NCBI GenBank assembly: GCA_030765525.1
Contig: JAVCCK010000034.1
Coordinates: 308,710-356,072, forward strand
Reading direction: 5' to 3'
Length of the DNA stretch: 47,363 nucleotides
Source of the DNA: Candidatus Lernaella stagnicola
Lineage (GTDB): Bacteria > Lernaellota > Lernaellaia > Lernaellales > Lernaellaceae
A program made the translations under genes and the position numbers. The notes below the pieces were generated by a model, which was not told where the DNA came from, did not search any database, and saw only the letters and a program-made list of their open reading frames with translations. Positions 25,773-34,936 of this stretch are shown piece by piece. How positions within the stretch are numbered: the stretch's first letter is position 1; every line of letters starts with the position of its first letter.

Positions 25773-27656
25773 TTAGGCGAATTCGTCTTCGTCGTCGAAT
25801 TCGTCGTCAAAGCTATCGTCGAAGTCTTCGTCTTCGATGTCGACACCTTCGTAGCTCGTGGCGTACATCGTTTCGGCCAGCTTGTGACTGGCGCGGTTGA
25901 GTTCGTCGATCGCGGCGCGAATAACCCTTGGATCATCGTTTTTCAAAGCTTCACGCAATTCGTAAATCGCGTTTTCGATTTGATCGATCTCGCGGTCCGA
26001 GAGCTTGTCGGCATATTCCTTCATGCTCTTTTCGGCGGTGTAGATCAGGCCGTCGGCGTTGTTTTTCAACTCGGCCAGTTCGCGCCTGGAACGGTCGGTG
26101 TCGCGCGTGGATTCCGCGTCGCGGACCATCCGGTCGATGTCGGCCTCGGACAAACCGGAGGCGCCGGTGATTTGAATCTGTTGCTTCTTGCCGGTGCCCA
26201 GGTCCTTGGCGGAAACGTGGACGATACCGTTGGCATCGATATCGAAGGTGACCTCGATTTGCGGGACACCGCGCGGCGCCGGCGGAATGCCGACCAACTC
26301 GAATCGACCAAGGCTGCGGTTATCGACCGCCATGTCGCGCTCGCCCTGCAGGACGTGAACCGTCACCGCGGGTTGATTGTCGGCGGCCGTTGAGAAGACC
26401 TGGCTTTTCTTGGTCGGGATCGTCGTATTACGTTCGATAATTTGGGTAAAGATGCCGCCCATCGTTTCGATGCCGAGGGACAGCGGGGTAACATCGAGCA
26501 GCAGTACGTCTTTGACGTCGCCGCGCAGAACACCACCCTGAATCGCGGCACCGATGGCGACGACTTCGTCCGGGTTGATGCCGCCGTAAGGCTCCATGGC
26601 GAAAATGTCGCGCACGGCCTGTTGGACGCGCGGCATACGGGTCATGCCACCGACGAGAATGATGCGGTCGATTTCCGCCGACGCGAGATCGGCGTCTTCC
26701 ATGGCTTGCTGGCAGGGGCCGTCGAGTCGCTTAATCAGGTCGTCGACGAGTTCCTCAAGCTTCTCGCGAGTCAGGTTAATGTTCAGGTGCTTCGGACCGC
26801 TGGCGTCGGCCGTGATGAAGGGAAGGTTGATATCGGTTTCATATGCCGAGGAAAGTTCGTGTTTGGCTTTCTCGGCCGCTTCCTTCAAGCGCTGCATCGC
26901 CATCTTGTCTTCGCGAAGGTCGGTGCCGTGCATCGATTTGAACTCGGCAACCAGGAAATCGATGATGCGCTGATCGAAGTCTTCGCCGCCCAGCAAGGTG
27001 TCGCCGTTGGTCGACTTGACCTCAAACACGCCGTCGCCGATTTCCAAAATCGAAATATCGAAGGTACCGCCGCCGAGGTCGAACACGCCGATTTTCTCTT
27101 GTTCGCGCTTGTCCAAGCCATAGGCGAGGCTCGCCGCTGTGGGCTCATTGATGATGCGCAGCACGCTCAAACCGGCGATCGTGCCGGCGTCTTTGGTGGC
27201 CTGGCGCTGTGAGTCATCGAAATACGCGGGCACCGTGATGACGGCTTCGGTGACCTCTTCGCCGAGATAATCTTCAGCGATCTGCTTCATTTTTTCCAGG
27301 ATCATGGCGCTGATCTGCGCCGGGGAGTATGCGCGCCCGTTCACCTCGACCCATGCGTCGCCGTTTTCGGCCTCGACGATGGTGAACGGCACCATGTTCA
27401 TCACATGCTCAATTTCCCTGCTGTGGAATTTGCGACCGATTAGCCGCTTAACCGCGAAGACGGTATTCCGTGGATTGGTGATCGCTTGCCGCTTAGCGAC
27501 TTGCCCGACAGGGCGCTCGTCGTTTTCGGTAAACGCCACCATCGACGGGGTCGTACGGGCCCCCTCGGCGTTGGCGATTACGATCGGCTCCCCCCCCTCA
27601 ATGAGAGCCACGCAGCTATTCGTGGTTCCCAGGTCGATACCGATCACCTTGCTCAT
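25773..27656 (-). CDS. dnaK: Chaperone Hsp70 DnaK
   Basis: 627 residues from ATG 27656 after GGAGGTAGGGAT. The nucleotide-binding domain starts [23 protein letters not shown] and includes [17 protein letters not shown] and [19 protein letters not shown]-type motifs. The conserved interdomain linker ([16 protein letters not shown]) leads to the substrate-binding domain and helical lid. The C-terminus is unusually acidic and Phe-rich (about 20 residues of Asp/Glu/Phe ending DEDEFA), rather than a standard EEVD-like end. It is ATP-dependent and cytosolic, works with the flanking GrpE and DnaJ, and lies in one run with both. Confidence 0.97.
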   Translation of the reverse strand: MSKVIGIDLGTTNSCVALIEGGEPIVIANAEGARTTPSMVAFTENDERPVGQVAKRQAITNPRNTVFAVKRLIGRKFHSREIEHVMNMVPFTIVEAENGDAWVEVNGRAYSPAQISAMILEKMKQIAEDYLGEEVTEAVITVPAYFDDSQRQATKDAGTIAGLSVLRIINEPTAASLAYGLDKREQEKIGVFDLGGGTFDISILEIGDGVFEVKSTNGDTLLGGEDFDQRIIDFLVAEFKSMHGTDLREDKMAMQRLKEAAEKAKHELSSAYETDINLPFITADASGPKHLNINLTREKLEELVDDLIKRLDGPCQQAMEDADLASAEIDRIILVGGMTRMPRVQQAVRDIFAMEPYGGINPDEVVAIGAAIQGGVLRGDVKDVLLLDVTPLSLGIETMGGIFTQIIERNTTIPTKKSQVFSTAADNQPAVTVHVLQGERDMAVDNRSLGRFELVGIPPAPRGVPQIEVTFDIDANGIVHVSAKDLGTGKKQQIQITGASGLSEADIDRMVRDAESTRDTDRSRRELAELKNNADGLIYTAEKSMKEYADKLSDREIDQIENAIYELREALKNDDPRVIRAAIDELNRASHKLAETMYATSYEGVDIEDEDFDDSFDDEFDDEDEFA

Positions 27657-27710
27657 ATCCCTACCTCCTCGCAAACAAACAGTTTGGCCCGAAAGGTTTT
27701 ACCCCGGCGT

Positions 27711-28631
27711 TTAGGCTTCCTCGTCATTGGGACCGGGCGGGCTGTTTTCCGGCAACGACTCGCCTTTAGCGTTATCGTTATTCCCTTCCGGATGCATACT
27801 CACCACAACCCGCGACGGACGAATCAAACGGTCGAACAAGAGGTAGCCTTTCTGATATTCGCTGATCACAATGTTCGGCGGCATTTCCATCGTTTCCACA
27901 GTCGTCAGAGCCTCATGGAAGTTCGGATCGAACTTCCGGCCCTTTGCCGCTACCGTCGTTAACCCTGCGCCACCGAGCGCGCCCAGCAACTGCTTCAAAA
28001 TCATACGGACCCCCTGCACCATGGCAGCTTTATCCTCGGTCGCGTCCGCATGTTCAATTGCGCGCTCTAGATTATCGATAATCGGCAACAATATCAATAT
28101 CAAAGCTTCGTTGCCAAAACGTTTTGCAGTTTCGGCTTCCTTGGTCAAGCGTGTACGGAATTTCTCAAACTCAGACTGGAGCTCTCTCAGGTTCGCCATG
28201 AGCTCCTGAATTTGACCTTCCTTCTGCTTGACTACAGCCTCGTCGACCTGCTGGTCTGGGCTTCGGAGGTCCTCCCACAAAACGGAACGGAAAAAATCCG
28301 CCTCACGCTCGAGACTATACTCCCTTTCCAGCAACTTGGATAGTACCTGCAGGTCTGATTCCAAGCTGGCGCTGGGATCTGCCGCCGGCGAGGAGGGCGC
28401 GGTTGCCGGGGCGTCCGCTTCGGTTTCGAGCAAGCCGATTAAATCGGCTAAATCTTCGTCGTCACGTGCCGCAGATTTCTTCCGAGGCTTGGATTTCGGG
28501 GCGGCCGTTTCGGCACCGCCGCTTTGTCGGGATTCCGATTGGATTTTTTCCACGGCGCGAAGCGCTTCTTCGAATACCGACTCGGGAATATCGGCGGTCA
28601 GACCGTTATCGTCGTTCTTGTCATCAGGCAA
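27711..28631 (-). CDS. grpE: Nucleotide exchange factor GrpE with long N-terminal extension
   Basis: 306 residues, where GrpE is commonly 180-220. The extra part is the first 125 residues, acidic and disordered-looking (runs of Ala, Pro, Asp). The GrpE core follows: a long helix (ELMANLRELQSEFEKFRTRLTKEAETAKRFGN), LLPIIDNLERAIEH, and the beta wing FDPNFHEALTTVETMEMPPNIVISEYQKGYLLFDRLIRPSRVVVS. The start is a TTG with GGAG about ten bases upstream. It releases ADP from DnaK. It is the first gene of the minus-strand run, about 85 bases after a strong promoter. Confidence 0.93.
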   Translation of the reverse strand: MPDDKNDDNGLTADIPESVFEEALRAVEKIQSESRQSGGAETAAPKSKPRKKSAARDDEDLADLIGLLETEADAPATAPSSPAADPSASLESDLQVLSKLLEREYSLEREADFFRSVLWEDLRSPDQQVDEAVVKQKEGQIQELMANLRELQSEFEKFRTRLTKEAETAKRFGNEALILILLPIIDNLERAIEHADATEDKAAMVQGVRMILKQLLGALGGAGLTTVAAKGRKFDPNFHEALTTVETMEMPPNIVISEYQKGYLLFDRLIRPSRVVVSMHPEGNNDNAKGESLPENSPPGPNDEEA

Positions 28632-28721
28632 TTTTCTCGTCTCCGTGAGCGTTCCCTAGTCAACGTACCAAGTCTTTATGTCGTCCTTGTCCGAACCCAG
28701 CCCGCCCGAGAAAAGCTTACT

Positions 28722-28751
28722 TATATATTGCATGAGTCAGAAGGGTGTCAA
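28722..28751 (-). promoter_or_regulatory. Strong promoter of the grpE-dnaK run
   Basis: Minus strand: TTGACA (28751-28746), 18-base spacer, TATATA (28727-28722). Predicted start of transcription near 28715. No CIRCE inverted repeat and no sigma-32-type CCCCAT element was seen around it. Confidence 0.75.
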
Positions 28752-29068
28752 GACGAAAGCCGTTGCGGTCCCAAGGCCGCGGCCGAACAAGACTTTTTCC
28801 TTTTGCTCTAACCTTCCGAATTTTGCCCGGTATTCCTATGTGAACAAAGGGACCGATCTGTATTCTAACTACGATAACTCTATTTGCAACGCCCGTATTT
28901 TAATTATCCGGTTGCCCCCCGTGACCCGAAAATGTCTAGCCCGCGGTCGGCATTGACAATCGCTTCTCCCCGGTATTGAGACCGGTCGACACTTACTTGC
29001 CAGACATCGCGAGCTATTCTACAGTTTGTGCGGAATCTGGAGTTTACCACTGTTTGGGGAGGGGTATC
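28752..29068. other. Divergent intergenic region upstream of grpE and a lipoprotein
   Basis: About 317 bases, notably AT-rich at 28795-28915. A perfect TTGACA at 28953-28958 on the plus strand has no good -10 at the right spacing. CCGGT/ACCGG forms a short hairpin at 28970-28985. A 92-residue open frame here has low-complexity translation and no ribosome binding site, so I see no gene. Confidence 0.5.
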
Positions 29069-29464
29069 ATGACTCATTGGAAGCTTTGGTTGATTGTCGC
29101 GTTAGCGGCGATGATGGCTATGGGAACTGTTCTCGCCGCGTGCGGCGACGACGACGACGATGATGACGACGCCGTGGATGATGACGCCGTGGATGACGAC
29201 GCCACCGACGACGACGCCACCGACGACGACGCCGGCGGCGAGTGCGGTCTAACGGAAATTTGCGAGTTTGTCGTCGAGAACGTTTGCGACGACGGCCACT
29301 GGAGCACGCAGGAGTTTTGCGAATCCACATGGTACGACCCGTGCGGCGACATGGACGAAGTGGCGTACGAGGCTTGCGTCTGCGCCTGCATCGGCGACGC
29401 GACCAGTTGCGACGACTTCTACAACGACTGTGAATTGGCTTGCTGGGAAGCTAACTGCGGATAA
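29069..29464 (+). CDS. Poly-Asp linker lipoprotein with Cys-rich domain
   Basis: 131 residues from ATG 29069 after GGGGAGGGG. The signal peptide ends in the lipobox LAAC. There follow about 35 residues of almost pure Asp broken by Ala, Val and Thr. Four exact-length 15-base repeats encode AVDDD twice and ATDDD twice. The C-terminal 70 residues carry ten Cys (ECGLTEICEF, ENVCDDG, FCESTWYDPCGD, YEACVCACIGD, SCDDFYNDCELACWEANCG), likely a compact disulfide-rich domain. It is not a family I recognise. The acidic linker resembles those of three other exported proteins in this window. Confidence 0.75.
   Translation: MTHWKLWLIVALAAMMAMGTVLAACGDDDDDDDDAVDDDAVDDDATDDDATDDDAGGECGLTEICEFVVENVCDDGHWSTQEFCESTWYDPCGDMDEVAYEACVCACIGDATSCDDFYNDCELACWEANCG
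29171..29230 (+). repeat. Four tandem 15-base repeats (AVDDD/ATDDD)
   Basis: Four consecutive 15-base units inside the lipoprotein linker. The first two begin GCCGTGGATGA and the last two begin GCCACCGACGA. All stay in frame, so copy-number change would alter linker length only. Confidence 0.8.
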
Positions 29465-29489
29465 GACAAAACCTGCGATATTGAGTGAA

Positions 29490-29520
29490 AAGGCCGCGGA
29501 TTTCCGCGGCCTTCCTTATT
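29490..29520. terminator. Bidirectional terminator
   Basis: Ten-base stem AAGGCCGCGG (29490-29499) / CCGCGGCCTT (29504-29513), 4-base loop. The plus strand continues CCTTATT. On the minus strand the stem is followed by TTTT. It separates the convergent lipoprotein and subtilase genes. Confidence 0.8.
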
Positions 29521-29541
29521 GCGTGACGGTGGGGCGAAGGG

Positions 29542-31230
29542 TCAGAATATGTATTTGACGACGTCGCCCGCGGTCATGCCGCAACCGCTGTCGTCGTCAT
29601 CGTCATCGTCACCGGCCGTATCATTGTCATCGTTATCATCGTTGTCGTCGTTGTCGTCGTTGTCGTCGTTATCATCGTTGTCGTCGTTGTCATCGTTGTC
29701 GTCGTTGTCATCATTGTTGTCGTTGTCATCGTTGTCATCATTATCGTCGTCGTCATCGTCGTCGCCGCCGCCAAAATAGTCGACCAGGAACTCATAGGAC
29801 TCAACCATGTCCAACCGCCCGTTGCCGTAGGTGTTATCGTCACCGGCGGTTCCGAGGTCATAAGCCCCGTAGTAGAGCGCCATTTTGATTTCATCCGGCG
29901 TGGCATCCGGGAAGGCCTGACGAAGCAGTAAGACGCCGCCGGACACGTGCGGTGCCGACATCGACGTGCCGCTCATGTATTGGTAGCCGCCGCCCGGTTT
30001 GGCGCTTCGTACATCGACGCCGACCGCGCTGATTTCCGGTTTGATCGAGTAACCGTCGCAATCGGAGGGACCGCGACTGGAAAAACTGGCGATCGTGGCG
30101 TTGTTTTGCTCCAACGCGCCCACCGAAAACACGGTCCACGAACTTGCGACCCGGTTGGCGGGCGAGCCGATGGTTTGGCTTCCCGGTCCGGAGTTTCCGG
30201 CTGAAAAGACCACTACGACTCCAGCCGCTTCGGCCGCGTCGATCGCCGTGTTGAAGTCACCGCGGCAGGAACCGTAGTAACTTTGAGTCAATCCCCAACT
30301 GTTGTTGCAGACGTCGGGCACGTCTTCGACCGTCGCGGGGTTGCCGTCCGGATCGACCATCCATTGGAACGCGGCGACGGCGTCGGAAAAGATGTTGCCA
30401 CCGGTGTCGATGGTTTTGGCGCCGATCCACTTCGCGCCGGGCGCCATGCCGACTTGGTTGCCGGAACCGTCGTCACCGACCATCGTGCCCAACGTGTGGG
30501 TGCCGTGTTCGTTGCAGCTCCACCAGGAGGGGCAGGATTCGCTCGGGAAGGTTTCGTTATCCAGCGGATCGAACCAGGCTTCGCCCGCCGGTACACCGGC
30601 ATCAAGTCCCCGCCAGCGGCCGGCAAAGGCGGCGTGCGAGCCGTCCGCGCCCGTGTCCTGATCGCAGGCCAGAGCGCCGGAGCCGTCGATGCCCAACGCC
30701 CACAATTCGGGGGCGCGCGAAGAGGTAATGCCGCTCTCTACCGCAGCGACGGCCCGCGGCGTATCAGCATGGATTTCGGTCGGATCGACAAGCGCGATCT
30801 CGTAATCGTTGTAAACCGAAGCGACCGCCGGATGCTCGGCGATCAACAGGACGAAACCCGGTTTGGCCTGGATCGCAAAGGCATTAGCGATCCAAAACGC
30901 CTTGAATTCTTTGACCAGGCCATTGGCGCGATGGATTTGCAGCATTTCAAGAATCGGACCTTGCGTGAGGTCGGCCGTTTCATGAAGGCGCGAAATCACT
31001 TCGAAATGGCGTTGCGCGCGATCGCCGCCGGCCAATTCCGCTTCTGCCAGGGCGGTCTGGAGGTCGGCTTGCTCTTTCAATACGACGTAGATGTTGACGT
31101 ACTCCTCGGCATCGGCCGCGTCGATTTGATCGGACAACGTGGGGTCCAACCAAGCCGCCTGCGCGGCGGGCGCGAGGGCCAGCGTCAACAAGACCAGTAG
31201 GAAGGGTACAGTATAAGCAAATACTTTCAT
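29542..31230 (-). CDS. Secreted subtilisin-like serine protease with Asp/Asn repeat tail
   Basis: 562 residues from ATG 31230, with GGGAG seven bases upstream. The signal peptide (MKVFAYTVPFLLVLLTLALAPAAQA) is followed by a pro-domain to about 145 (I9-like). The S8 catalytic domain has D192 (QDTGADG), H242 (EHGTHTLG), N346 (SAGNSG) and S423 (GTSMSAPHV). Near 490 it enters a stretch of some 57 residues that are nearly all Asp and Asn, built from 9-base repeats. It ends in a short tail SGCGMTAGDVVKYIF with one Cys. Asp-rich tracts may bind calcium. The tail might be a sorting signal, but it lacks the transmembrane segment of known CTERM signals. It is convergent with the poly-Asp lipoprotein. 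Confidence 0.85.
   Translation of the reverse strand: MKVFAYTVPFLLVLLTLALAPAAQAAWLDPTLSDQIDAADAEEYVNIYVVLKEQADLQTALAEAELAGGDRAQRHFEVISRLHETADLTQGPILEMLQIHRANGLVKEFKAFWIANAFAIQAKPGFVLLIAEHPAVASVYNDYEIALVDPTEIHADTPRAVAAVESGITSSRAPELWALGIDGSGALACDQDTGADGSHAAFAGRWRGLDAGVPAGEAWFDPLDNETFPSESCPSWWSCNEHGTHTLGTMVGDDGSGNQVGMAPGAKWIGAKTIDTGGNIFSDAVAAFQWMVDPDGNPATVEDVPDVCNNSWGLTQSYYGSCRGDFNTAIDAAEAAGVVVVFSAGNSGPGSQTIGSPANRVASSWTVFSVGALEQNNATIASFSSRGPSDCDGYSIKPEISAVGVDVRSAKPGGGYQYMSGTSMSAPHVSGGVLLLRQAFPDATPDEIKMALYYGAYDLGTAGDDNTYGNGRLDMVESYEFLVDYFGGGDDDDDDDNDDNDDNDNNDDNDDNDDNDDNDDNDDNDDNDDNDDNDDNDTAGDDDDDDDSGCGMTAGDVVKYIF
29591..29771 (-). repeat. 9-base Asp-Asp-Asn microsatellite in the subtilase gene
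   Basis: On the plus strand the units read GTCGTCGTT with sporadic changes, encoding DDN triplets on the minus strand. Flanking tracts encode Asp runs. The unit length is a multiple of three, so slippage would change tail length without frameshift. Confidence 0.85.
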
Positions 31231-31504
31231 CGAAAGACTCCCTCGGATATTCGTTTTCGCCGGTTGCGATCGCATCGCTGAGGTAGGACACACGCTGTCC
31301 CGTTTCCGGAACCGGCCTGCGTGCGTAGCGCCGAATCTCTGAACCGACTTGCAGAAAAAGATAAACACTCATTCGCTGATTATCAGAAAAAATCTCGCGC
31401 GTCGAGATACAATTTCACGAGTCAAAGTAAGGCGGTGGAATCGCGACGACGCGCCCCGCGCGGGGTAACTTGCAATGCGACCGAAATCCTCTACGATCCG
31501 CCCG
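31231..31504. other. Divergent intergenic region between subtilase and flavoprotein
   Basis: It holds the palindrome CTGAT-T-ATCAG (31376-31386) followed by AAAAAA, which on the minus strand contains GATAAT, a good -10 with no clear -35. The 8-base palindrome GCGATCGC lies at 31266-31273. No gene seen. Confidence 0.4.
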
Positions 31505-32731
31505 ATGGAACAGTGGGACGTAATCATAGTCGGCGGCGGGGCTGCCGGACTCGTGGCGGCGGGCGCGGCATCGCGCGGCGGCGCCCAGACGCTCGTGTTG
31601 GAAAAAGCCCACCGCGTCGCCAGAAAAGTGGGCATCACCGGCAAGGGCCGCTGCAACGTGACCACCACGTGGTCGATGGCTGAAGCGCCGGCGGCGTATC
31701 CGCGGGGCGGAGATTTTCTACGCAACTGCTTCAGTCGCTTCTACGCCCCCGACGTTATCGAAATTTTGGAACGACGCGGCGTGCCCTGCGCCACCGAACG
31801 CGGGCGGCGGGTGTTCCCGGAATCCGGAGAGGCGCGCGATGTCGTCAACGCGCTGTATCGCTACGCCCGCAGTGAAGGCGCAGCGGTTCGCACCAAAGCC
31901 CGGGTGATATCCATCGACACCGACCCGGTGGCTTTTCGGCTGCAAACCCAGGGCGAGGAATTGCACGCCCGCCGGGTAATTATCGCGACCGGGGGCAAGA
32001 GTTACCCCAAGACCGGCTCGACCGGCGACGGCTACCAACTCGCGCAGAAGTTCGGCCACCACATCCTACCGCCGCGTCCCGCCCTCGTGCCGCTGGTGAT
32101 CGAGGCGTTGCCCGTGTCGATCGACTTGTTGCTGCACAACGTGGGCGTCAGCCTGTGGGATGGATCGCGAAAAGTCGCCGATGGTTTCGGTGAAGCGCAC
32201 TTGCGGACGCGCTGGTTGGGTGGCGCGATTCCGCTCGACCTCTCACGCGATATTATGGACCTTCACGCGCCCCACATCGCCATTGATTGGAAACCGGGGC
32301 TCGGGCCGGACAAGCTCGACGCTCGTTTGCGGCGCGACCTCGATGGCAACGGCAAGCAGCCCCTGCAACGGGTGCTGGACGGTTTGTTGCCGCAAGCCGC
32401 GATCCCGATCTTTGTCTCGTTGCTTGGCCTGGACGTGGGAAAGAAGTGCGCCGAGGTCGGCAAGAAAACACGGCTGGCGTTGGGCTCGCTGCTTAAAGAC
32501 ATGCGCCTGCGCGTCATCGGCACGCGGGGATTCGACGAGGCGCTGATCACCGCCGGCGGCGTGGCGTTGGAGGAAATCGATCCCATCAGCCTGGAAAGCC
32601 GCCTCGTGCCGGGGCTGCATTTTGCCGGCGAAGTGCTGGACGTGGACGGCATCACCGGTGGGTTTAACCTTCAAGCCGCCTTTTCAACCGGTTACGTAGC
32701 CGGGACCGCGGCGGCGGAGAAGCTGCGATGA
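31505..32731 (+). CDS. HI0933/BaiN-family FAD-dependent oxidoreductase
   Basis: 408 residues. A classical dinucleotide-binding start lies at the very N-terminus (WDVIIVGGGAAGLVAAG). Further family marks: KVGITGKGRCNVTTTW, RVIIATGGKSYPKTGSTGDGY, and near the C-terminus ITAGGVALEEIDP and LHFAGEVLDVDGITGGFNLQAAFSTGYVAG. I chose ATG 31505 because the Rossmann fold begins there. An ATG at 31475 is also possible. Family members are soluble flavoproteins of poorly known substrate. Its stop overlaps the rlmN start (ATGA). Confidence 0.88.
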   Translation: MEQWDVIIVGGGAAGLVAAGAASRGGAQTLVLEKAHRVARKVGITGKGRCNVTTTWSMAEAPAAYPRGGDFLRNCFSRFYAPDVIEILERRGVPCATERGRRVFPESGEARDVVNALYRYARSEGAAVRTKARVISIDTDPVAFRLQTQGEELHARRVIIATGGKSYPKTGSTGDGYQLAQKFGHHILPPRPALVPLVIEALPVSIDLLLHNVGVSLWDGSRKVADGFGEAHLRTRWLGGAIPLDLSRDIMDLHAPHIAIDWKPGLGPDKLDARLRRDLDGNGKQPLQRVLDGLLPQAAIPIFVSLLGLDVGKKCAEVGKKTRLALGSLLKDMRLRVIGTRGFDEALITAGGVALEEIDPISLESRLVPGLHFAGEVLDVDGITGGFNLQAAFSTGYVAGTAAAEKLR

Positions 32732-33762
32732 CGCGCCCGTGGATCAGAGACTTCACGATCGATGAACTCGCCGCGGCGTTCGTGGAGATGGGTGAACAAT
32801 CGTTCCGTGCGCGGCAGGTGTTCCGCTGGCTTTACAAAGACGACGTCGAATCCTTTGACGAAATGACGGATCTATCGTGCGAGCTACGCGCAAAACTGGC
32901 CGAGAAATTTCACATCGGCCGTCTCCCGGTTGTCGACGAAATGGTTGGCGAGGACGGGACGCGCAAAATCGTACTCGAACTAGCCGACGGTCACCGTATT
33001 GAATGCGTGTTGATCCCCGAAACGCGACGTCTGACCGTGTGCGTCTCCAGCCAGGTCGGCTGCCGCTGGGGCTGCGGCTTTTGTCGCACCGGGCAGATGG
33101 GCTTTATACGGGATCTGACGGCGGGTGAAATCGTCGAGCAATACCTCGCCGCCCAGCGAATCGCCGGCGATCGCCGCGTGAGCAACGTCGTGCTGATGGG
33201 CATGGGCGAGCCTTTGGACAACCTGGACCACGTGACGCGCGCGATTGAGATTTTCTACGCCGATCACGGCGTCAATCTCAGCCCGCGCAAGGTGACGCTG
33301 TCCACCGTCGGTATTGTGCCGCAGTTGCCGAAGCTCGCGCTGCGGGTCGACGTCAGCTTGGCCGTCAGCCTACATGCCGCCGACGATGAAACCCGAAGCC
33401 AACTCGTGCCGGCCAATCGAAAGTGGCCGCTGCGGGAACTCATCGATGCCTGCCGAGTATTCCCGATGTCGCACCGGCGTCGCGTCACCTTCGAGTACGC
33501 GTTGATTGCCGGCGTCAACGATTCCGACGACGACGCGGAACGCCTCGTGCGCCTGGTGGGCGACCTGCGGCCCAAGGTCAATTTGATTGCCGTCAATCCG
33601 TCCGACGAGCAATTCGCTGCTCCCACCGAGGAGCGCGTTCGTCGCTTTCAAGAAATTCTCCGCGACCACAACATCACCTGCATGGTCCGCAAGCCGCGCG
33701 GTCGTGACATTCTCGCCGCGTGCGGTCAGTTGGCCGCGCCACGTTGCGACGCCGAAACCTGA
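32728..33762 (+). CDS. rlmN: 23S rRNA (adenine-2503-C2)-methyltransferase RlmN
   Basis: 344 residues. It is a radical-SAM enzyme that methylates C2 of A2503 in 23S rRNA and of A37 in some tRNAs. The cluster Cys are C112, C116 and C119 in GCRWGCGFCRTG. The methyl-carrier Cys C105 is seven residues earlier (VCVSSQVG). The second catalytic Cys is in DILAACGQLAA. MGMGEPLDNL and SLHAADDETR (SAM and substrate loops) are present. It is coupled to the preceding flavoprotein gene by a 4-base overlap. Confidence 0.95.
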   Translation: MTRPWIRDFTIDELAAAFVEMGEQSFRARQVFRWLYKDDVESFDEMTDLSCELRAKLAEKFHIGRLPVVDEMVGEDGTRKIVLELADGHRIECVLIPETRRLTVCVSSQVGCRWGCGFCRTGQMGFIRDLTAGEIVEQYLAAQRIAGDRRVSNVVLMGMGEPLDNLDHVTRAIEIFYADHGVNLSPRKVTLSTVGIVPQLPKLALRVDVSLAVSLHAADDETRSQLVPANRKWPLRELIDACRVFPMSHRRRVTFEYALIAGVNDSDDDAERLVRLVGDLRPKVNLIAVNPSDEQFAAPTEERVRRFQEILRDHNITCMVRKPRGRDILAACGQLAAPRCDAET

Positions 33763-33823
33763 AGACCTGCTTCCGTTTCCCGCCTCGTCGGCTTACCATG
33801 AGCATTCCACTTGAGGGGGTGCG

Positions 33824-34918
33824 ATGAAACGGCGCGAACCCGGCCGCGTTATGCTGGTCGGATTTGAAGGAACGCAGGTCAACGAGCAGGTCCGCGAACT
33901 GTTGAAGTTCGGCGTCGGCGGTTTCGTCCTATTTCGCCGCAATCTGGAAAGTGCCGAACAAACAGCGGGCCTGATTGCCGAAATCCGATCCCTGGCCGAA
34001 ACCCGTCGGTTGCTTTTCGCCATCGACGAAGAAGGCGGGCGCGTGCAGCGCTTGCGCGAGTTCGGCACCGCGTGGCCTCCGGCAAGGGTGATCGGCGCGG
34101 CGGCGGACGCCGAGCCGGTGCGACAATTCGGCGCGGCGCTGGGAACCGAGTTGCGCGCCCTGGGCTTCGATATTGATTTTGCGCCGGTGGTCGACGTCGA
34201 TTCCAATGCGGGCAACCCGGTGATCGGCGACCGAAGCTTCGGTAGCGATCCGGAGACGGTAGCGGATTTGACTGAGGCCTTTATCCGGGCGATTCAGGGG
34301 CAGGGCGTTGCCGCGTGCGCGAAGCATTTTCCGGGTCACGGCGATACCGTCGCTGACAGCCACTACGAGTTGCCGGTCGTCCGCCACGATCGAGAACGTT
34401 TGGAACAAGTGGAATGGGTTCCTTTTCGGCGGGCGGTGGCGGCGGGCGTGCAAGGTGTGATGACAGCGCACTTAGTCGCCGAGAAAATCGATCCGGCCAC
34501 TCCGGCGACAATGTCACCGCACCTTTTAGGCCTGTTGCGGAACGAAATCGGCTTTCCGGGAGTCATCTTCTCCGACGACCTGGAAATGCGGGCCATTGCC
34601 GACAACTACGATGTCGGCGAAGCGGCTTTGTCGGCGGCGCGGGCGGGGTGCGACATGCTTTTGATCTGCCTCGAGATGGATATGCAGGAAGCCGTGTTTC
34701 GGGCGTTGTACGATGGCCCCCGGCGCGGTGTGTTGCCGGCCGAGCGGATGGGGCAGATGGAGCAACGGCTCGACCGCCTGGCGGCGTGGCTGCCCGTGCC
34801 CGCCACAGGTGATTTATCCGTCGTCGGATGCCAGGCGCATCGAGCCTTATCGCGTGAGATTGCCGCCCGGCCACCGGACGGCTTGACGGGACAGAACACG
34901 GGGTCTAAGCAGACATAA
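33824..34918 (+). CDS. nagZ: Glycoside hydrolase family 3, NagZ-like beta-N-acetylglucosaminidase
   Basis: 364 residues from ATG 33824 after GAGGGGGTGCG. GH3 features: VGGFVLFRRNL, AIDEEGGRVQRL, DFAPVVDVDSNAGNPVIGDRSFGSD, the NagZ-type catalytic loop AKHFPGHGDTVADSHYELP at about 166-183, and the nucleophile region GVIFSDDLEM near 251. It removes N-acetylglucosamine from peptidoglycan fragments. No signal peptide, so it acts in cytoplasmic cell-wall recycling. alr follows 18 bases downstream, which fits cell-wall metabolism. The C-terminal 60 residues are poorly conserved. Confidence 0.9.
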   Translation: MKRREPGRVMLVGFEGTQVNEQVRELLKFGVGGFVLFRRNLESAEQTAGLIAEIRSLAETRRLLFAIDEEGGRVQRLREFGTAWPPARVIGAAADAEPVRQFGAALGTELRALGFDIDFAPVVDVDSNAGNPVIGDRSFGSDPETVADLTEAFIRAIQGQGVAACAKHFPGHGDTVADSHYELPVVRHDRERLEQVEWVPFRRAVAAGVQGVMTAHLVAEKIDPATPATMSPHLLGLLRNEIGFPGVIFSDDLEMRAIADNYDVGEAALSAARAGCDMLLICLEMDMQEAVFRALYDGPRRGVLPAERMGQMEQRLDRLAAWLPVPATGDLSVVGCQAHRALSREIAARPPDGLTGQNTGSKQT

Positions 34919-34936
34919 ACCGGAGCCGAAGAAGCG

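Noticed and set aside
28632-28760. CIRCE or sigma-32 element for the heat-shock run
   Set aside because: Looked for TTAGCACTC/GAGTGCTAA and CCCCAT-type boxes. Only a sigma-70-type promoter was found.
28678-28956. 92-residue plus-strand frame in the grpE leader region
   Set aside because: No ribosome binding site, overlaps the grpE promoter, and the translation shows no domain.
29591-29771. CRISPR-like array at the short repeats
   Set aside because: The 9-base units are coding Asp/Asn codons without spacers. No cas genes nearby.
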